A DNA stretch of 64,000 nt from Variovorax sp. PBL-E5 (GCF_901827185.1 NZ_LR594671.1:3286001-3350000); one strand, 5' to 3'. Positions 42,971-51,998 are shown, counted from the stretch's first letter. The notes: generated from the sequence alone by a model not told the origin. A program made the numbers and translations.

Positions 42971-43015
42971 GGTGTCTCCTGAGGTGGTGAAGAGGAAGAA
43001 AATGGTGGCGTGCGT

Positions 43016-43723
43016 TCAGACGCCCAGCAGTTCGTTGAGCACCGGCATCTTGGCCTCGAGTTCGGAGGCTCCGAATCTTTCGACGATGCGGCCGTGTTCC
43101 ATCACGTAGAAGCGGTCGGCCAGCGGCGCCGCGAAGTGGAAGTTCTGCTCGACCATCACGACCGTGTAGCCCTTGGCGCGCAGCATCTGGATCATGCGCG
43201 CCAGCGCCTGCACGATCACCGGCGCCAGGCCTTCGGAGATCTCGTCGAGCAAAAGCAGCCTGGCACCCGTGCGCAGGATGCGGGCCACGGCCAGCATCTG
43301 CTGCTCTCCGCCCGACAGTCGCGTGCCCTGGCTGTGGCGGCGCTCGGCGAGGTTGGGAAACATGGTGTAGATCTCGTCGACCGACATGCCCTGCCCCGCG
43401 CCCTTGAGCACGGGTGGCAGCAGCAGGTTCTCCTCGCACGAAAGGCTCGCGAAGATGCCGCGCTCCTCCGGGCAGTAGCCGATGCCGCAGTGCGCGATGC
43501 GGTGCGTGGGCATGCCGATGGTCTCGGTGCCGTTGACCTTGATGCTGCCCTTGCGCGCGCCGGTGAGGCCCAGCACGGCACGCATCGTGGTGGTGCGCCC
43601 TGCCCCGTTGCGGCCCAGCAGCGTGACCACTTCGCCGGGCTGCACCACCATGTCGACGCCATGCAGCACGTGCGATTCGCCGTACCAGGCCTGCAAGCCA
43701 CTGATCTCGAGCGCAGCGGTCAT
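43016..43723 (-). CDS. livF: Branched-chain amino acid ABC transporter ATPase LivF, Walker A Lys replaced by Arg
   Basis: A 235-residue ATPase of the LivF class. Walker A reads LLGRNGAGRTT (residues 35-45): the invariant Lys is Arg43, by a CGC codon. Other motifs are normal: ABC signature LSGGEQQML (about 136-144), Walker B LLLLDEISEGLAP (about 157-169) and H-loop VVMVEQNFHF with His near 197. It should pair with LivG, which has a normal P-loop. It starts 1 nt after the livG stop. The substitution may be conserved in related bacteria, so the gene need not be dead. Confidence 0.94.
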   Translation of the reverse strand: MTAALEISGLQAWYGESHVLHGVDMVVQPGEVVTLLGRNGAGRTTTMRAVLGLTGARKGSIKVNGTETIGMPTHRIAHCGIGYCPEERGIFASLSCEENLLLPPVLKGAGQGMSVDEIYTMFPNLAERRHSQGTRLSGGEQQMLAVARILRTGARLLLLDEISEGLAPVIVQALARMIQMLRAKGYTVVMVEQNFHFAAPLADRFYVMEHGRIVERFGASELEAKMPVLNELLGV

Positions 43724-43724
43724 C

Positions 43725-44495
43725 TCAATGCGCGCCCTGCAGTTGGCCGTCCGTCGTACCCATGTAGGCTTCCATCACCTGCGGGTTCTTCGAGACTTCG
43801 GCATACGGGCCTTCGGCCAGCACGGCGCCGCGCTGCAGCACAGTGATGGTGTCGGCGATGGTCGAGACCACGCTCATGTTGTGCTCGACCATCAGGATGG
43901 TGCGACCGGCCGATACGCGCTGAATGAGCTCGGCCACGCGGTGCACGTCCTCGTGGCCCATGCCCTGCGTGGGTTCGTCGAGCAGCATCAGCTCGGGCTC
44001 CATCGCCAGCGTGGTGGCGATCTCGAGCGCGCGCTTGCGGCCGTAGGGCAGGTTCACCGTCATTTCGCCGGCCAGGTCTGCAAGTCCGACCTCGCCCAGC
44101 AATTCGCGCGCGCGCGCATCGAGCGGCTCGAGAGACCGTTCGCTCTTCCAGAAGTGGAATGACGTTCCCAACGCACGTTGCAGACCCAGACGCACGTTCT
44201 CGAGCAGGGTCAGATGCGGGAACACCGCGGAGATCTGGAACGAACGGATGATGCCGCGCCGCGCGATCTGCGCCGGGCGCTCGTTCGTGATGTCCTGGCC
44301 GTTGAACAGGATGGTGCCCGAGGTCGGCTCGAGGAACTTGGTCAGCAGGTTGAAGCAGGTCGTCTTGCCGGCGCCGTTGGGGCCGATCAGCGCGTGGATC
44401 GTGCCGCGCACGACCGACAGATCGACCTTGCTGACCGCAGTGAAGCCCTTGAATTCCTTGGTGAGCTGGCGCGTCTCGAGAATGATGTCGCTCAT
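43725..44495 (-). CDS. livG: Branched-chain amino acid ABC transporter ATPase LivG
   Basis: A 256-residue ATPase of the LivG class, first gene of the liv operon. Walker A GPNGAGKTT (about residues 37-45), Q-loop RSFQIS, LivG-type insert, signature-like LPYGRKRALEIA (about 155-166) and Walker B LMLLDEPTQGM (about 173-183) are present. The start is MSDIILETRQL because the in-frame extension upstream reads through a palindromic leader and does not look like LivG. Together with LivF it energises LivH/LivM. Confidence 0.95.
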   Translation of the reverse strand: MSDIILETRQLTKEFKGFTAVSKVDLSVVRGTIHALIGPNGAGKTTCFNLLTKFLEPTSGTILFNGQDITNERPAQIARRGIIRSFQISAVFPHLTLLENVRLGLQRALGTSFHFWKSERSLEPLDARARELLGEVGLADLAGEMTVNLPYGRKRALEIATTLAMEPELMLLDEPTQGMGHEDVHRVAELIQRVSAGRTILMVEHNMSVVSTIADTITVLQRGAVLAEGPYAEVSKNPQVMEAYMGTTDGQLQGAH

Positions 44496-44534
44496 CTCGC
44501 GCGGTCGCCCGGGTGCTGGCAGGAAAGGTCGTTC

Positions 44535-44578
44535 ATGCGGTCCATGTGTGCACACCATCATGGTTGTGCGGACCGCAT
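44535..44578. promoter_or_regulatory. Nested inverted repeat in the livG leader
   Basis: The 9-bp arms ATGCGGTCC (44535-44543) and GGACCGCAT (44570-44578) flank a second stem, GCACACCA with TGGTTGTGC (44550-44569, one bulge), and an internal GTGTGCACAC palindrome (44546-44555). It lies 40-83 nt before the livG start on the minus strand, so it may be an operator or a structured mRNA leader. Confidence 0.5.
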
Positions 44579-44632
44579 TGTTTGCAGCGCCGGCGAGGAT
44601 TGCCTACTGGGGCAAATGCCTACATGTCGCTC

Positions 44633-44712
44633 GCCCCCAGGCTGCGCGCACTTCGTGTCGCTTCGCCAACCCCCTGCCGGGGGCGGCGCGGCCGCTTCGG
44701 GCGGCCGTGCGC
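44633..44712. repeat. CCCCCAG-type dispersed repeat between emrB and livG
   Basis: Read on the plus strand it starts CCCCCAGGCTGCGCGCACTT and continues CGTGTCGCTTCGCCAACCCC and CTGCCGGGGGCGGCGCGG. It is in the opposite orientation to the copies at 41683 and 58041. Together with the palindrome it fills the 237-bp gap between emrB and livG. Confidence 0.75.
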
Positions 44713-44732
44713 AGCGCGCCTTTGGCAAAACG

Positions 44733-46295
44733 CTAGTGCGCGCCCGCGGCTGCATCCGAAGCACCCGCGCCGCGCGATGGCTTGGCGAGCCAGACCAGCG
44801 GGATCAGCACCAGGAACAGCACCGCCGAACCATAGAACAGGTCGTTCGCGGCCAGCATGAAGGACTGCTGGTCGACCAGCCGATTGATCTGGCCCAGCAC
44901 CTGCTCGGCGCTGAAGCCGCCGCTGGCGAGCCCGGCCATCGCGCTGTTCGCTGCCGCGCTGCCCTGGTTGACCGACTCGACCAACTGGGCGTGGTGCAGC
45001 GCGGCCCGGTTCTCCCACACGGTGGTGGCGATCGACGTGCCGACGGCGCCCGCGGTGATGCGCAGGAAATTCGACAGGCCCGACGCCGCCGCGATGCGGT
45101 CGGGTTCGAGGCCCGAGAGCGTGATCGTCACCAGCGGGATGAAGAAGAAGGCCATCGCGACGCCCTGGATGATGGTCGGGATCATGATGGTCCCGAAGTC
45201 GGCCGAGGTGTTGAAGTTGGAGCGCATCCACAACACCAGCGCGAAGACCAGGAACGAGAAGGTCGCGTAGCGCCGCGGATCGATCTTGCCCACCGTGAGC
45301 CCGACGATCGGCGAGAAGAAGATCGCCAGCAGCCCGACGGGCGCCATGATCATGCCGGCCTGTGTCGCCGTGTAGCCCATCCATTGCTGCAGCCACAGCG
45401 GCAGGATCACGACGTTGCCGAAGAACAGGCCGTAGGCCACCGCCGTCGCGAACGCGCCCGACCAGAAATTGCGCCGCTTGAACAGTGAAAGATCGACCAC
45501 CGGATGCTTGTCGGTCAGCTCCCAGATCAGGAAGAAGCAGAAGCCGACCACGGCGATGATCGCCAGCGTCAGGATGACGGACGAGTGGAACCAGTCGAGC
45601 TCCTTGCCCTTGTCCAGCATCAGCTGCGTGCAGCCGACCCAGATCACGAGCAGCGCCAGGCCGACGCCGTCGATCGGCACCTTGCGCGTCGCGCTTTCGC
45701 GCTTGCGGTAGATGCCATAGGTGATGGCTGCGGACAGCAGGCCGACCGGAATGTTGATGTAGAAGATCCACGGCCACGAGATGTTGTCCGTGATCCAGCC
45801 GCCCAGCAGCGGCCCCATGACCGGCGCCACCAGCGTGGTGATCGACCACATGGCCATCGCGAGGCCCGCCTTGGCGCGCGGATAGCTCGACAGCAGCAGC
45901 GTCTGCGACAGAGGGATCATCGGTCCCGCGACGAAGCCCTGCAGCGCGCGGAACGCGATCAGCATCGTCATGTTGGGCGCGAGGCCGCACAGCCACGAGC
46001 TGATGATGAACAGCAGCACGCTGGTCAGGAACAGGCGCACCGGGCCGAAGCGCTGCGTCAGCCAGCCGGTGAGCGGGACCGCGATGGCGTTCGACACCGC
46101 GAAGCTCGTGATGACCCAGGTGCCCTGCGTCGAGCTGACGCCGAGGTCGCCGGCGATCGCCGGCAGCGAGACGTTGGCGATCGACGTGTCGAGCACGTTC
46201 ATGAAGGTCGCGGCCGACAGCGCGATCGTGCCCCAGATGCGGGCCGAGCCCTCGAGCGGGGGCAGCGGTGCGGCGGCGGGCGAAGCGGTGGCCAT
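44733..46295 (-). CDS. emrB: DHA2-family (EmrB/QacA) multidrug efflux transporter
   Basis: A 520-residue proton-driven MFS exporter with 14 predicted helices. Motifs include FMNVLDTSIANVSLPAIAGD (about residues 31-50, motif D1), motif A-like GWLTQRFGP (about 77-85) and the motif C-like region APVMGPLLGGW (about 157-167). It exports lipophilic drugs through the EmrA adaptor and the NodT outer-membrane protein encoded just upstream. It is last in the marR operon, 17 nt behind emrA. A repeat follows the stop. Confidence 0.94.
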   Translation of the reverse strand: MATASPAAAPLPPLEGSARIWGTIALSAATFMNVLDTSIANVSLPAIAGDLGVSSTQGTWVITSFAVSNAIAVPLTGWLTQRFGPVRLFLTSVLLFIISSWLCGLAPNMTMLIAFRALQGFVAGPMIPLSQTLLLSSYPRAKAGLAMAMWSITTLVAPVMGPLLGGWITDNISWPWIFYINIPVGLLSAAITYGIYRKRESATRKVPIDGVGLALLVIWVGCTQLMLDKGKELDWFHSSVILTLAIIAVVGFCFFLIWELTDKHPVVDLSLFKRRNFWSGAFATAVAYGLFFGNVVILPLWLQQWMGYTATQAGMIMAPVGLLAIFFSPIVGLTVGKIDPRRYATFSFLVFALVLWMRSNFNTSADFGTIMIPTIIQGVAMAFFFIPLVTITLSGLEPDRIAAASGLSNFLRITAGAVGTSIATTVWENRAALHHAQLVESVNQGSAAANSAMAGLASGGFSAEQVLGQINRLVDQQSFMLAANDLFYGSAVLFLVLIPLVWLAKPSRGAGASDAAAGAH

Positions 46296-46312
46296 CTCGC
46301 GCGCGGACCGTG

Positions 46313-47626
46313 TCAGCTCGGGCTGGCCTGCGAGGCGACGGCGCTCGCCGGCACGGCAGCCTTCGGCCTGGCGGCGCTCGCCACCGGCGGCGCATCACGA
46401 CCGATGTTGGCGGCGACGATGCGCTGGACCTCGGCGTCGGCGCCGTGATCGAGCTGACTGTAGACCTGCGTCTGACTGGCCGGCGTGGTGCGCGGCGCAT
46501 CGGCCAGCATCTTGCCGTCCTGCTGCCGGACATCGATCTCGGCATCCATCGAGAGGCCGACCCGCAGCGGATTGGCCTTGATCTGCTCGGCGTCGAGTGC
46601 GATCCGCACGGGCACGCGCTGCACCACCTTGATCCAGTTGCCGGTGGCGTTCTGCGCCGGCAGCAGCGCGAAGGCCGCACCGGTGCCGACACCGAGGCCG
46701 GCCACGCGGCCGTCGTACTCGACCTTCTTGCCGTACAGGTCGGCCGTGAGCTTCACGGGCTGGTCGATGCGGATGTTGCGCAGCTGCACTTCCTTGAAGT
46801 TGGCATCGACCCAGACCTGGTTGAGCGGCACGATCGACATCATCGGCGTGCCCGCGGCCACGCGCTGACCGAGCTGCACGGTACGCTTGGCGACGTAGCC
46901 GTCGACCGGCGCCGGCATCGCGACGCGCTGCGTGGCAAGGTAGGCCTCGCGCACCTTGGCCGCGGCGGCCAGCACGCTGGGGTGCTCGGCGACGCTCGTG
47001 CCTTCGGTCAGCGACTGGTTGCTGGCGAGCTGTTCGCGCGCGGAGACCACGCCGGCCTGCGCCGCTGCCAGCGCGCTCTTCGCATTGGCCAGCGCGGTCT
47101 CGGAATGGTCGAGTTCTTCCTTGGACACCGCGCCGTTGCCGGAGAGCGCCTGACGGCGCTTCAGGTCGTCCTGCGCACGCGCGATGTCGCTCTGCGCCTT
47201 GACGATGTCCGACTGGCGCAGCGTGACCTGCGCGGCCAGCGAGCCGTTGTTGGCATACAGGGTGCGGACCTGGCGCACGGCCTGCGCGAGCGCGGCTTCG
47301 GCCTGGTCGAGCGCGACCCTGGCGTCGGCCGGATCGAGCTGCACCAGCGGCTGGCCGGCCTTCACGAGGTCGGTGTCGTCGGCCATGACGGCCGTCACCG
47401 TGCCGCTGATCTGCGGCGTGATCTGGATCACGTTGCCCTGCACGTAGGCGTTGTCGGTCGATTCGTAATGGCTCGCGACCAGCCATTCGTACAGGCCCCA
47501 GCCGGCACCGGCCAGGACCACGACCACGGCGAGGCCGGTCAATGCGCGGCGGCGCTTGCTGTTGGGGGCCGGCGTGCCGGCGGCTGATTCGACCGGGACG
47601 TCGGGGTTGGTGCTGGTGTTGTCCAT
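46313..47626 (-). CDS. emrA: HlyD/EmrA-type membrane fusion protein
   Basis: A 437-residue periplasmic adaptor. One N-terminal transmembrane helix (LTGLAVVVVLAGAGWGLYEW, about residues 29-48) anchors it. The lipoyl halves flank a long coiled-coil hairpin (about 95-215), and the beta-barrel domain includes APVDGYVAKRTVQLGQRVAA (about 238-257). It joins EmrB to the outer-membrane channel. The last 60 residues are an extra Ala/Gln-rich tail after the barrel, longer than in E. coli EmrA. It lies 27 nt behind the nodT-type gene. Confidence 0.94.
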   Translation of the reverse strand: MDNTSTNPDVPVESAAGTPAPNSKRRRALTGLAVVVVLAGAGWGLYEWLVASHYESTDNAYVQGNVIQITPQISGTVTAVMADDTDLVKAGQPLVQLDPADARVALDQAEAALAQAVRQVRTLYANNGSLAAQVTLRQSDIVKAQSDIARAQDDLKRRQALSGNGAVSKEELDHSETALANAKSALAAAQAGVVSAREQLASNQSLTEGTSVAEHPSVLAAAAKVREAYLATQRVAMPAPVDGYVAKRTVQLGQRVAAGTPMMSIVPLNQVWVDANFKEVQLRNIRIDQPVKLTADLYGKKVEYDGRVAGLGVGTGAAFALLPAQNATGNWIKVVQRVPVRIALDAEQIKANPLRVGLSMDAEIDVRQQDGKMLADAPRTTPASQTQVYSQLDHGADAEVQRIVAANIGRDAPPVASAARPKAAVPASAVASQASPS

Positions 47627-47653
47627 GAGTGTCTTTCGGGATTCGCTCGGTGT

Positions 47654-49144
47654 TCAGGGGTGCGTGCTGGCGGAGGACAGCGCGGCGGTCTCGACGGAAG
47701 GCTGGTAGCCGCCACCGAGCGCGCGCGCCAGGGCGACCTGCGTGTCGAGCGCGCGCGCGGCCAGATCGACGGCCTGGGCGCGCTGCGCCAGAACGGTGGT
47801 CTCCGCCGTCAGCACGTTCAGGTAGTTGCCGAGACCCGCGCGGTAGCGCTGCACGGCGATGTCGTAGGCAGACTCGGCGGCCGCCTGGGCGTCGCGCTGC
47901 TCGACCTGCTGCCGGCCGATCGATTGTGCGCTGGCGACCTGGTCGGCCACGTCGCGCACGGCATCGAGCACCGTCGCGTTGTAGCTTTCGATCGCGGCAT
48001 CGAGATCGGCGGCCTTGCCGCGCAGATTGGCCCGCAGCTTGCCGGCCTCGAAGATCGGCAGACGGATGGCCGGGCCCACGCCCCACTGCTGGCTGTCCGA
48101 CTTCATCAGGTTGCTGAAGCCGATGCTCTGGAAGCCGGCGAAGGCCACCAGGTTGATGTTGGGATAGAACTGCGTCCTCGCATTGGCGACGTCGCGCGTC
48201 GCGGCTTCGACGCGCCAGCGCGCCGCGGCGATGTCGGCCCGGCGGCCGAGCAGGTCGGCCGGGATGGTGGGCTGCAGCGCGATGGGCTTGATGTCGGCGA
48301 GCGCCGGCGCCGTCAGCGACTGCGTCGCGTTCGGGTGCGCGACCCATGCTTCGAGTGCGTGGCGCGTGATCTCGACCTGCTCGTTCAGTGCCTCGATCTG
48401 CTGGCGCGCCTGCGGCAGGCCGCCTTCGCTCTGGCGCAGTTCGAGGCGGGTGTCGAGGCCGGCGGAGACGCGGTCGCGCACCAGCGCGAGCGTTTCCTGG
48501 CGCTGGGCCAGCGTGCGCTGCGCCACCGCGAGCTGGCCCGACAGCCGCGCCCACTGGAAGTAGCTGCGCGCGACGTTGCTGGCCAGCAGCACGCGGGCGG
48601 CCTCCTGGTCCGCCGCAGCGGCGTTGGCGGCACCGATGGCGGTGTCCAGCGCGGAGCGGTTCTTGCCGAAGAAATCGAGTTCCCAGCTGCCATTGAGCTG
48701 CAGCGTGCCGGTCTCCTGGACCGACCCGCCGAGCGGCGCCGGATAGATGTAGGTATCGCTGAACTTCTGGCGGGTGAGATCGAGCGATCCGTTGAGCTGC
48801 GGCTTCAGGGCGGACTCGGCGATCATGGCCGAGGCCTGCGCGCGCGCGAGCCGGGCGCGCGCCACCTGCAGATTGGGGTTGCCCTCGATCGCCTGATTCA
48901 CCAGCGCATCGAGTTGCGCATCGCCGAACGCGAGCCACCATTGGCTCTCGACTGCGGGGATGGCGGGCACCGCAGCCGCCGCGGCGGGCTGCGCCTGTGA
49001 AAGACCGAGCGAATCGGCGTCGCGCAGCTTGGCATGCGAATCGATGCCGGCCATGTCGGCGCAGCCGGCGAGTGCGAGCACCATGGCGGCCGCGGCGACG
49101 GCCGTGACCTTGCGCAGGGCCGACTCAGGAAGAAGTTGAATCAT
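47654..49144 (-). CDS. NodT-family outer-membrane efflux lipoprotein
   Basis: A 496-residue TolC-like outer-membrane factor. The lipobox is LALAGC (Cys about residue 28), so it is lipid-anchored, as in NodT/OprM proteins. Two OEP domains cover about 70-270 and 290-475 with the usual LGRRADIAAARWRVEAA (about 303-319) and AGLGNYLNVLTAE (about 437-449) landmarks. I choose the ATG at 49144 over a GTG four codons upstream because GGAGA of that GTG region serves as its ribosome site. The start overlaps the end of marR by 20 bp, implying translational coupling. Confidence 0.92.
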   Translation of the reverse strand: MIQLLPESALRKVTAVAAAAMVLALAGCADMAGIDSHAKLRDADSLGLSQAQPAAAAAVPAIPAVESQWWLAFGDAQLDALVNQAIEGNPNLQVARARLARAQASAMIAESALKPQLNGSLDLTRQKFSDTYIYPAPLGGSVQETGTLQLNGSWELDFFGKNRSALDTAIGAANAAAADQEAARVLLASNVARSYFQWARLSGQLAVAQRTLAQRQETLALVRDRVSAGLDTRLELRQSEGGLPQARQQIEALNEQVEITRHALEAWVAHPNATQSLTAPALADIKPIALQPTIPADLLGRRADIAAARWRVEAATRDVANARTQFYPNINLVAFAGFQSIGFSNLMKSDSQQWGVGPAIRLPIFEAGKLRANLRGKAADLDAAIESYNATVLDAVRDVADQVASAQSIGRQQVEQRDAQAAAESAYDIAVQRYRAGLGNYLNVLTAETTVLAQRAQAVDLAARALDTQVALARALGGGYQPSVETAALSSASTHP

Positions 49145-49682
49145 CTTTTTCTCCACGGGCCGAAAGGGCCTGGGCGTTGTCGAGAATGCGGCGCAGGTAG
49201 CTCTTGAGCTGTTCCCACTCTTCGCGGGAAAAACCGGCGAGGTGCTCGTTCTGCACGCGGCTGAGCACGTGCGGCACCTCCTCCGCGGCCGCGCGGCCTT
49301 CGTCGGTGAGTTCGATATTGACCACCCGGCGATCGGCGACGGAACGCACGCGGCGGCACAGGCCCTTGGCTTCGAGGCGGTCGAGCAGGCGGGTCATCGC
49401 GCCGGTGTCGAGCTGGCACTCGCGCGCCAGTTCGGCCACCGTGGTGGCCTGCCCCATGTGCAGCTTGTGCAGCGGCACCCATTGCGGGTAGGTCGGACTG
49501 CCGGGCTCGCACATCTGGTGCTCGACCGATTGCCCGACCGCCGTCATGATGCGGCGCATGAGGTAGCCGATGCTTTCCTCGGCCCGGTAGGTCTCGGCCT
49601 TGTAGAAAGGCTGGACGGCCGATACCTGGTCGGGGCACGCCGACGGGACAGCTTTTCGACTGGGAGTCCTGGCTTCGGGCAT
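49125..49682 (-). CDS. MarR-family transcriptional regulator
   Basis: A 185-residue MarR repressor. The winged HTH is at about residues 75-135 (TTVAELARECQLDTGAMTRLLDRLEAKGL, wing SVADRRVVNIELT), flanked by dimerisation helices. It has a longer N-terminal extension than MarR (about 30 residues). The first gene of the efflux operon, it probably represses itself, nodT, emrA and emrB at the TGACAGT palindrome over its own promoter until a drug or phenolic ligand binds. The ATG follows the -10 by 6 nt, so the transcript appears leaderless. Confidence 0.94.
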   Translation of the reverse strand: MPEARTPSRKAVPSACPDQVSAVQPFYKAETYRAEESIGYLMRRIMTAVGQSVEHQMCEPGSPTYPQWVPLHKLHMGQATTVAELARECQLDTGAMTRLLDRLEAKGLCRRVRSVADRRVVNIELTDEGRAAAEEVPHVLSRVQNEHLAGFSREEWEQLKSYLRRILDNAQALSARGEKDDSTSS

Positions 49683-49688
49683 ACCCTG

Positions 49689-49717
49689 ATAATAGCTGCC
49701 ATGACAGTTACTGTCAA
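49689..49717 (-). promoter_or_regulatory. marR promoter with overlapping operator
   Basis: On the minus strand TTGACA (49717-49712), a 17-nt spacer and TATTAT (49694-49689) make a near-consensus promoter. The perfect 15-bp palindrome TGACAGT-T-ACTGTCA (49702-49716) overlaps the -35 and the spacer, an ideal place for MarR repression. Confidence 0.85.
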
Positions 49718-49757
49718 GGCGACCTTTGAGCTGGCAAGCGTTGGCTAGAATCAGGAC

Positions 49758-51545
49758 ATGGCCTCCTCCGCTGCTTCCTCCCCGCTTGCCAAAGGCTCAC
49801 CCAAGTCGCTGTCGGGACTGGCGCCGTTTCTGCGGCCCTACCGCGCCCAGATCGCACTCGCCGGCCTGTTCCTGGTGCTCGCCGCCGCGACGACGCTGGT
49901 GTTTCCGCTGGCGCTGCGCAGCCTGATCGACGGCGGCCTGGTATCGAGCGACAAGGGGGCGCAGACGATGGCGCTGCGCGACCACTTCGTCGCCCTGTTC
50001 GGGGTGGCCGTGGCGCTCGGGCTGTTCTCCGCGGCGCGCTTCTACACCGTGAGCTGGCTCGGCGAACGGGTGACGGCGAACCTGCGCAATGCCGTCTACG
50101 CCCACGTGCTGCACCAGAGCCCGGCCTTCTTCGAGACCACGCAGACCGGCGAAGTGCTGTCGCGCCTGACGGCCGACACGACCCTGGTGCAGACGGTGGT
50201 CGGCTCCTCGCTCAGCATGGGGCTGCGCAATGCCGTGATGGGCATCGGCGCGCTCGGCATCCTGGTGTGGACCAATCCCTACGTGATGGTCCAGGTGCTC
50301 GGCATCCTCGTGCTGGTGGTGCTGCCGAGCATGTGGTTCGGCCGCCGCGTGCGCAAGCTCTCGCGGGCCAGCCAGGACCGCGTGGCCGATTCGAGCGCGA
50401 TCGCGGCCGAGGTGCTGAACGCGATTCCCGTGGTCCAGAGCTACACCGCCGAGGCGCGGGAATCGGCCCGCTTCGACGCCTCCACCGACAACGCCTTCCG
50501 CACCGCCGTGCGCCGCGCCAAGGCGCGCTCGGTGCTGGTGGCCTTCATCATCATCGCGACCTCGGCGGCGCTGCTCTGGGGCCTGTACCAGGGCACGCAG
50601 GCGGTGCTGCACGGCGAGATCACGGCCGGCCATCTGGGACAGACCGTGGTCTACGTGATCATCCTGGCGAGCTCGGCGGCCGTGCTGGGCGAGGTCTACG
50701 GCGACCTGCTGCGCGCCGCCGGCGCGACCGAACGCCTGATGGAGCTGCTGCATGCCGAGCCCGCCATCGTGTCGCCGGCGCAACCGGCCAGGGCGGCCGT
50801 CCCCACCGCCGGCAGCAACCTGCGCCTCGAAGGCGTGCGCTTCCACTATCCTTCGCGACCGGGCGTGCCTGCCCTGCGCGACTTCAGCCTGTCGGTGGCG
50901 CCCGGCGAAACCGTGGCGCTGGTCGGCTCCAGCGGGGCCGGCAAGAGCACCGTGTTCCAGCTGCTGCTGCGCTACTACGACCCGCAGTCGGGCCGCATCG
51001 AACTCGACGGCACGCCGCTCGCGGCGATGTCGCTCGACGAACTGCGCACGCGCATCGGCCTGGTGCCGCAGGACGCCGTGATCTTCTCGACCAGCGCGCT
51101 CGAGAACATCCGCTACGGCCGGCCCGATGCCAGCGTCGAGGAAGTCCACGAAGCCGCCAGGGCGGCCTTCGCCGACGGCTTCCTGCGCGCCCTGCCCGAG
51201 GGCTACGACACCTTCCTCGGCGAGCGCGGCGTGCGGCTTTCAGGCGGCCAGCGCCAGCGCATCGCCATCGCGCGCGCCATGCTCAAGAACCCGCCGCTGC
51301 TGCTGCTCGACGAAGCCACCAGCGCGCTCGATGCCGAGAGCGAGCGCATGGTGCAGGCCGCGCTCGAATCGGCGATGGTGGGACGCACGACCCTGGTCAT
51401 CGCGCACCGCCTCGCGACCGTGCAGAAAGCCGACCGCATCGTGGTGCTCGACCATGGCGGCATCGTGGAACAGGGAACGCACGCGACACTGGTCGCGGAG
51501 GGCGGCGTCTACGCGCGGCTGGCCGCGCTGCAGTTCACGTCCTGA
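49758..51545 (+). CDS. MsbA-type ABC exporter (fused permease-ATPase)
   Basis: A 595-residue half-transporter. Six transmembrane helices cover about residues 25-320 and the ATPase domain about 350-590, with Walker A GSSGAGKST (about 392-400), signature LSGGQRQRIAIARAM (about 494-508), Walker B LLLLDEATSALD (about 514-525) and the H-loop VIAHR. It belongs to the MsbA-related ABCB group. Substrates range from lipids to drugs. It is divergent from marR over 75 bp. TAGAAT lies 6 nt before the ATG and there is no Shine-Dalgarno. The marR operator lies 41 nt upstream and might also affect it. Confidence 0.93.
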   Translation: MASSAASSPLAKGSPKSLSGLAPFLRPYRAQIALAGLFLVLAAATTLVFPLALRSLIDGGLVSSDKGAQTMALRDHFVALFGVAVALGLFSAARFYTVSWLGERVTANLRNAVYAHVLHQSPAFFETTQTGEVLSRLTADTTLVQTVVGSSLSMGLRNAVMGIGALGILVWTNPYVMVQVLGILVLVVLPSMWFGRRVRKLSRASQDRVADSSAIAAEVLNAIPVVQSYTAEARESARFDASTDNAFRTAVRRAKARSVLVAFIIIATSAALLWGLYQGTQAVLHGEITAGHLGQTVVYVIILASSAAVLGEVYGDLLRAAGATERLMELLHAEPAIVSPAQPARAAVPTAGSNLRLEGVRFHYPSRPGVPALRDFSLSVAPGETVALVGSSGAGKSTVFQLLLRYYDPQSGRIELDGTPLAAMSLDELRTRIGLVPQDAVIFSTSALENIRYGRPDASVEEVHEAARAAFADGFLRALPEGYDTFLGERGVRLSGGQRQRIAIARAMLKNPPLLLLDEATSALDAESERMVQAALESAMVGRTTLVIAHRLATVQKADRIVVLDHGGIVEQGTHATLVAEGGVYARLAALQFTS

Positions 51546-51560
51546 GCCCGCGAGGGGCGC

Positions 51561-51998
51561 CTACTGCAGCGTTTCCTTGAGTGCGGGGGGAACCGGCAGG
51601 GAGAACACCGGGATGCCTTCGTCGCGCAAGGACTGCGCCTGCTCGCGCGAGGCCTGGCCGCGGATGCCGCGCTCCTCGATCTCGCCGTAGTGCATCCGGC
51701 GCGCCTCGTCGGCGAAACGCTCGCCCACGTCTTCGGTCTGGGCCAGCACCTCGCGCACCGCACGCAGCAGGCGCGCCTCGGACGTGTCGTTCGCAGGCGC
51801 GGCCGGTGCGGTCTCGGCGGGCGGCTTCGGATTGCCGAGATTCAGGCGCGGCGCGGTCAGCAGCTTGGTGATGACGGTGTCGCCGCAGATCGGGCATTCC
51901 ACCAGCCCACTCGCAAGCTGGGTATCGAACGCTTCATTGGACGCGAACCAGCCCTCGAAGCCGTGGCCGTGCGCGCATTGGAGGTTGAGGACCTTCAT
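51561..51998 (-). CDS. DUF1178 family protein
   Basis: A 145-residue protein of the DUF1178 family. The N-terminus MKVLNLQCAHGHGFEGWF and VECPICGD (about residues 34-41) carry a Cys/His set that looks like a zinc-ribbon site. A disordered Pro/Ala linker (about 57-72) leads to a helical C-terminus with HYGEIEERGIRGQAS. The function is unknown. GATAAT sits 6 nt before the ATG and overlaps the stop region of the Nudix gene, so it may have its own leaderless transcript besides reading from the nuo operon. Confidence 0.9.
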   Translation of the reverse strand: MKVLNLQCAHGHGFEGWFASNEAFDTQLASGLVECPICGDTVITKLLTAPRLNLGNPKPPAETAPAAPANDTSEARLLRAVREVLAQTEDVGERFADEARRMHYGEIEERGIRGQASREQAQSLRDEGIPVFSLPVPPALKETLQ

